Below, in pieces: positions 4,373 to 5,581 of a stretch of 5,581 bases of DNA. Below the pieces are notes generated by a model, which had not been told where the DNA came from, searched no databases, and saw only the letters and a list, made by a program, of their open reading frames with translations. The position numbers were made by a program, and so were the translations under genes. The stretch lies in contig CAJBIS010000388.1 of assembly GCA_903953195.1 (NCBI GenBank), positions 1 through 5,581 on the forward strand, written 5' to 3'. The stretch comes from an uncultured Actinomycetes bacterium (GTDB lineage Bacteria > Actinomycetota > Acidimicrobiia > Acidimicrobiales > Microtrichaceae). The first letter of the stretch is position 1; each line of letters starts with the position of its first letter.

Positions 4373-5581
4373 TCAGCCGGCGCGGAGCTTCGAGACGTTG
4401 TTGGAGTCCTGGTTAGTGACCCACATGTTGGTGCCGTCGAACGCCACGCCGAGCGGGGTGGTACCGACGGTGATGGGTGCGCCAACGACGGTGCCGGTCG
4501 CGGCGTCGATCCGGGTGACGTTGTTGTCGTCGGAGTTGGCGACCCAGATGTTGGTGCCGTCGAACGCCACACCGAACGGGGCGGAACCGACGGTGATGGG
4601 TGAGCCGACGACCGTGCCGGTGGCGGCGTTGATCCGGGTCACGCTGCCGGAGGTGGAGTTGGCCACCCAGATGTTGGTGCCGTCGAACGCGATGCCTTGT
4701 GGGCTGGTGCCGACGGTGATGGGTGCGCCGACGACCGTGCCGGTCGCGGCATTGATCCGGGTCACGTTGTTGGAGCTGGAGTTGGCCACCCAGATGTTGG
4801 TGCCATCGAACGCAACCCCCCGTGGAAGCGTGCCGACGGTGATGGGTGTGCCGACGACGGTGCCGGTGGCGGCGTTGATCCGGGTCACGTTGTTGGAGCC
4901 CTGGTTGGTGACCCAGATGGTGGTGCCATCGAACGCAACCCCGACCGGGTTGGAACCGACGGCGATGGGTGTTCCGACGACCGTGCCGGTCGCGGCGTTG
5001 ATCCGGGTCACATTGCTGGAGCCGATGTTGGTCACCCACATGGTGGTGCCGTCGAACGCCACACCGAACGGGCCGTCGCCGACGGCGATGGGTGTGCCGA
5101 CGGCAGTGCCGGTCGCGGCGTTGATCCGGGTCACGGTGTCGGAGAGGAGGTTGGTGATCCAGATGTTGGTGCCGTCGAACGCGACACCGAACGGGGCGAA
5201 GCCCGCGGCGACCGTGGCGGGTCGGGCGAGGTCCTGGTCCCAACGGTTCTGGGCCAGCTGTGGGTTCGTGAGACGTGCGGCGGTGGTGTAGCCGGCGATG
5301 TCGGCGATGACGTTGACGGGTCCGCCGGATGCGAAGAACGAGACCTGTCCGGTGGCGCCGAGGGCGACGGTCACCTGGTTTGGTGTCGGCGCCTGCCCGG
5401 TGACGTAGTTGAGGTTCGACGCGGTGGGCCTGGTGGCCCCACCGGGGAACACGGTGAGGAACCCGTTGGCACCGGGTCCGACGATCGTCACGTTCATCAC
5501 GACACCCGAAGTGCCGGACGGGATGGTGCAGTTGCCGTTCGTTCCGGTCACCTGGATCGAGTACGTCTCGCCACCTGCCAA
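4373..5581 (-). CDS. Secreted-type protein with a YVTN-like seven-bladed beta-propeller (C-terminal 402 codons, partial)
   Basis: The frame is open to the right window edge, so the N-terminus, including any signal peptide, is missing. The TTG at the edge should not be taken as the start. Visible residues 1-98 form a beta-rich domain (GVVMNVTIVGPGANGFLTVFPGG, ASNLNYVTGQ, VNVIADIAGYT) of a kind I associate with extracellular proteins of Acidimicrobiia. After a linker, residues 130-375 are six repeats of 41 residues and 376-402 a 27-residue partial seventh. The repeat consensus is PxGVAFDGTNIWVANSxSNNVTRINAATGTVVGTPITVGT. IWVTN/NVTRI resembles YVTN-type surface propellers. The strand RPATVAAGF (120-128) just before blade 1 resembles the missing end of blade 7, so the ring probably closes by an N-terminal 'velcro' strand. 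No catalytic motif, sorting signal or C-terminal membrane segment is present. The role is unknown; surface binding or adhesion is a guess from fold. Confidence 0.82.
   Translation of the reverse strand: MAGGETYSIQVTGTNGNCTIPSGTSGVVMNVTIVGPGANGFLTVFPGGATRPTASNLNYVTGQAPTPNQVTVALGATGQVSFFASGGPVNVIADIAGYTTAARLTNPQLAQNRWDQDLARPATVAAGFAPFGVAFDGTNIWITNLLSDTVTRINAATGTAVGTPIAVGDGPFGVAFDGTTMWVTNIGSSNVTRINAATGTVVGTPIAVGSNPVGVAFDGTTIWVTNQGSNNVTRINAATGTVVGTPITVGTLPRGVAFDGTNIWVANSSSNNVTRINAATGTVVGAPITVGTSPQGIAFDGTNIWVANSTSGSVTRINAATGTVVGSPITVGSAPFGVAFDGTNIWVANSDDNNVTRIDAATGTVVGAPITVGTTPLGVAFDGTNMWVTNQDSNNVSKLRAG
4376..5194 (-). repeat. In-frame tandem repeat, 123-bp unit, six full copies plus a partial seventh
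   Basis: The landmark gtgcc(g/a)tcgaacgc on the + strand recurs at 4431, 4554, 4677, 4800, 4923, 5046 and 5169, each exactly 123 bp apart with no indels. By hand I count about 21 differences in 123 bases between the units starting at 4677 and 4800. The block encoding TRI(N/D)AATGT is the most conserved; the blocks encoding the loop after VxN and the VGxxPxG turn vary most. The repeats encode blades of the propeller protein. Confidence 0.95.

Noticed and set aside
4030..4572. N-terminal extension of the second SDR into the propeller region (431-codon frame)
   Set aside because: The extension crosses a hairpin, the tRNA-like remnant and a second inverted repeat and has no protein-like pattern. 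A GGAGG-GTG start at 4029 with SDR homology right after it explains the gene.
4376..5194. CRISPR or intergenic satellite reading of the 123-bp repeats
   Set aside because: Units are contiguous, in frame and encode beta-propeller blades; there are no short repeats alternating with unique spacers.
4299..5291. Long + strand open frame (330 codons) with repeated VAALIRVTLLE...ATQMLVPSNA units
   Set aside because: It is the antisense shadow of the propeller repeats. A 123-bp unit is a multiple of three, so a frame open in one unit stays open in all. The encoded repeat matches no family I know, whereas the - strand frame gives a clear propeller.

Overview
This is a GC-rich window with bacterial gene density. 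An F420-type luciferase-like monooxygenase tail, an actinobacterial-style secreted beta-propeller protein, a candidate leaderless promoter and the codon use together suggest a high-GC actinobacterium. The extracellular domain preceding the propeller resembles one I associate with Acidimicrobiia (Ilumatobacter relatives). That placement is inference from sequence style, not from a search.

Left part (1-1086, + strand): the last 63 or so codons of a probable F420-dependent LLM-class oxidoreductase, then a complete classical short-chain dehydrogenase (SDR, 270 aa). The SDR ends against a convergent gene, with an inverted repeat in the 21-bp junction that could terminate transcription from both sides.

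Middle part (1108-4029, - strand): three co-directional genes, read from high to low coordinate. They are a second SDR (250 aa, GTG start with a strong ribosome site), a medium-chain alcohol dehydrogenase-like protein (338 aa) that keeps catalytic-zinc ligands but lacks the structural-zinc cysteines, and a TRM11-like SAM-dependent methyltransferase (344 aa). Gaps of 71 and 46 nt make a shared transcript plausible. The two dehydrogenases could act on a common alcohol/carbonyl pathway whose substrate cannot be read from sequence. The methyltransferase is probably a housekeeping RNA enzyme carried alongside.

Right part (4030-5581): a 343-bp intergenic region, then the C-terminal 402 codons of a secreted-type protein on the - strand. 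The intergenic region holds a perfect 11-bp hairpin, a degenerate tRNA-Glu-like remnant that would have used it as terminator, and a perfect 13-bp inverted repeat just past the stop codon of the right-hand gene. The protein carries six full 41-residue blades plus a partial seventh, encoded by DNA units spaced exactly 123 bp apart, and looks like a closed seven-bladed propeller.

I see no CRISPR array, transposase, toxin-antitoxin pair, phage gene or other defence-type system. The most unusual items are the regular propeller array, the tRNA remnant with its terminator, and the large inverted repeat. No convincing new multi-gene system is visible.
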